NCBI GenBank assembly: GCA_964007475.1
Contig: OZ023275.1
Span: 8,659,829-8,723,828, forward strand
DNA: 64,000 nucleotides
Direction of reading: 5' to 3'
Source: Hybos culiciformis
Lineage: Eukaryota > Arthropoda > Insecta > Diptera > Hybotidae
Position numbers and translations under genes: made by a program. The notes under the pieces are model-generated. The model saw only the letters and a list, made by a program, of their open reading frames with translations, had not been told where the DNA came from and searched no databases. Shown piece after piece: positions 63,519 through 64,000 of this stretch; positions within the stretch are counted from its first letter, which is position 1, and each line of letters begins with the position of its first letter.

Positions 63519-64000
63519 TTAATCATCAAATAAATATTGTATTATTCGAAAATCATCAGGTACATTTTTTGGTAATGTTGTATTTTTCAAAGTATAGCGA
63601 CAAGTTCCTTTTAGCATTTCAGTTTTTGGTACTAAAATTTTAATTCCTTGTGCTTGATATTTTCCACAGCGTTGAATCGGTTCTTCTTCAACTATATTAT
63701 TATCAAGATCTTCAAATCCTCCTTCAATATCTACATCCTCAATCATTGTAACAGATTCTTTTGTGGTAGAGTTTTCATTTAAAATGTCTTCATTTTCAGT
63801 TGTCGTTTTATCAATACTTGGTGTATTATTGAATGCCGTTGAAGAGAATGCAAAAGTTCGATGAAAGTCTAAAAAATACTTTTAAATAAATATTGAAATT
63901 TTTGTTTTTTTTCGTTTCGATCTATAATTTATAACTTACTATTTTTGTTTGAAAAAATTTTAAAATCGACATTCCATTCATAATCTATAATCTTGTGGAT
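63519..64000 (-). CDS. Unidentified protein, last two exons (partial at window edge)
   Basis: Read on the minus strand, 64000-63940 is the end of one exon (61 bp shown) and 63868-63519 is the last exon (350 bp), with the TAA stop at 63521-63519. The intron between (63939-63869, 71 bp) has an A|GTAAGT donor and a TTTTTTAG acceptor. The frame runs through the junction as A+AC (Asn), giving 136 residues. The visible part starts IHKIIDYEWNVDFKIF, continues with a Ser/Thr/Asn-rich linker and an acidic stretch (IEDVDIEGGFEDLDNN), and ends in a compact-looking tail containing CGKYQAQGIKILVPKTE and ending DDFRIIQYLFDD. I do not recognise the family. The segment DYEWNVDF faintly recalls the tryptophan motif of COMM domains, but the tail does not fit. 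No convincing AATAAA lies close behind the stop; candidates on the minus strand are near 63016 and 62971. Confidence 0.75.

Overview
The window is a very AT-rich (by eye roughly 80% A+T), homopolymer- and microsatellite-laden stretch of a eukaryotic nuclear genome. Spliceosomal introns with GTAAGT/GTGAGT donors and TTTTCAG acceptors, a tRNA-derived retroposon, several miniature DNA transposons, and a protein I read as the insect chromatin factor winged eye (wge) point to an insect. The order is not determinable from the sequence alone. There are no operons, ribosome binding sites or CRISPR arrays.

Layout. (1) 1-4256: AT-rich, probably the next intron and flank of the wge-like gene; its BAH-domain exons were not found here. 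(2) 4257-8573, minus strand: two large coding exons of the wge-like gene, separated by a 126-bp intron. All three exon edges that can be seen are phase 1. The first exon carries an AT-hook, acid and lysine tracts and conserved-looking blocks; the second is a His/Gln-rich low-complexity exon. (3) 8574-63518: about 55 kb without a recognised complete gene. The 5' exons of the wge-like gene should lie in it. It holds a Tigger-like MITE (18.7 kb), a MITE with four long G runs (27.9 kb), a TA-flanked MITE with a 60-bp internal duplication (36.5 kb), a stop-broken hAT transposase relic (42.3-43.1 kb), a hAT-type MITE with a perfect 8-bp target duplication (47.5 kb), a TIR element interrupted by a tRNA-headed SINE with its own 9-bp target duplication (48.7-49.5 kb), a 137-bp foldback element (51.6 kb), a hAT terminus (56.8 kb) and a strong hairpin (57.1 kb). 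There are also a few orphan exon-like or unusually long ORFs, of which a methyltransferase-like C-terminal fragment at 40.9 kb is the most convincing. (4) 63519-64000, minus strand: the last two exons of an unidentified gene, running off the window edge.

Both recognisable genes are transcribed on the minus strand, the unidentified one lying upstream of the wge-like one. Nothing suggests they act together. The main interest is the transposon nesting at 48.7-49.5 kb, the G-run element, and the possible cryptic exons in the long gene-poor interval.
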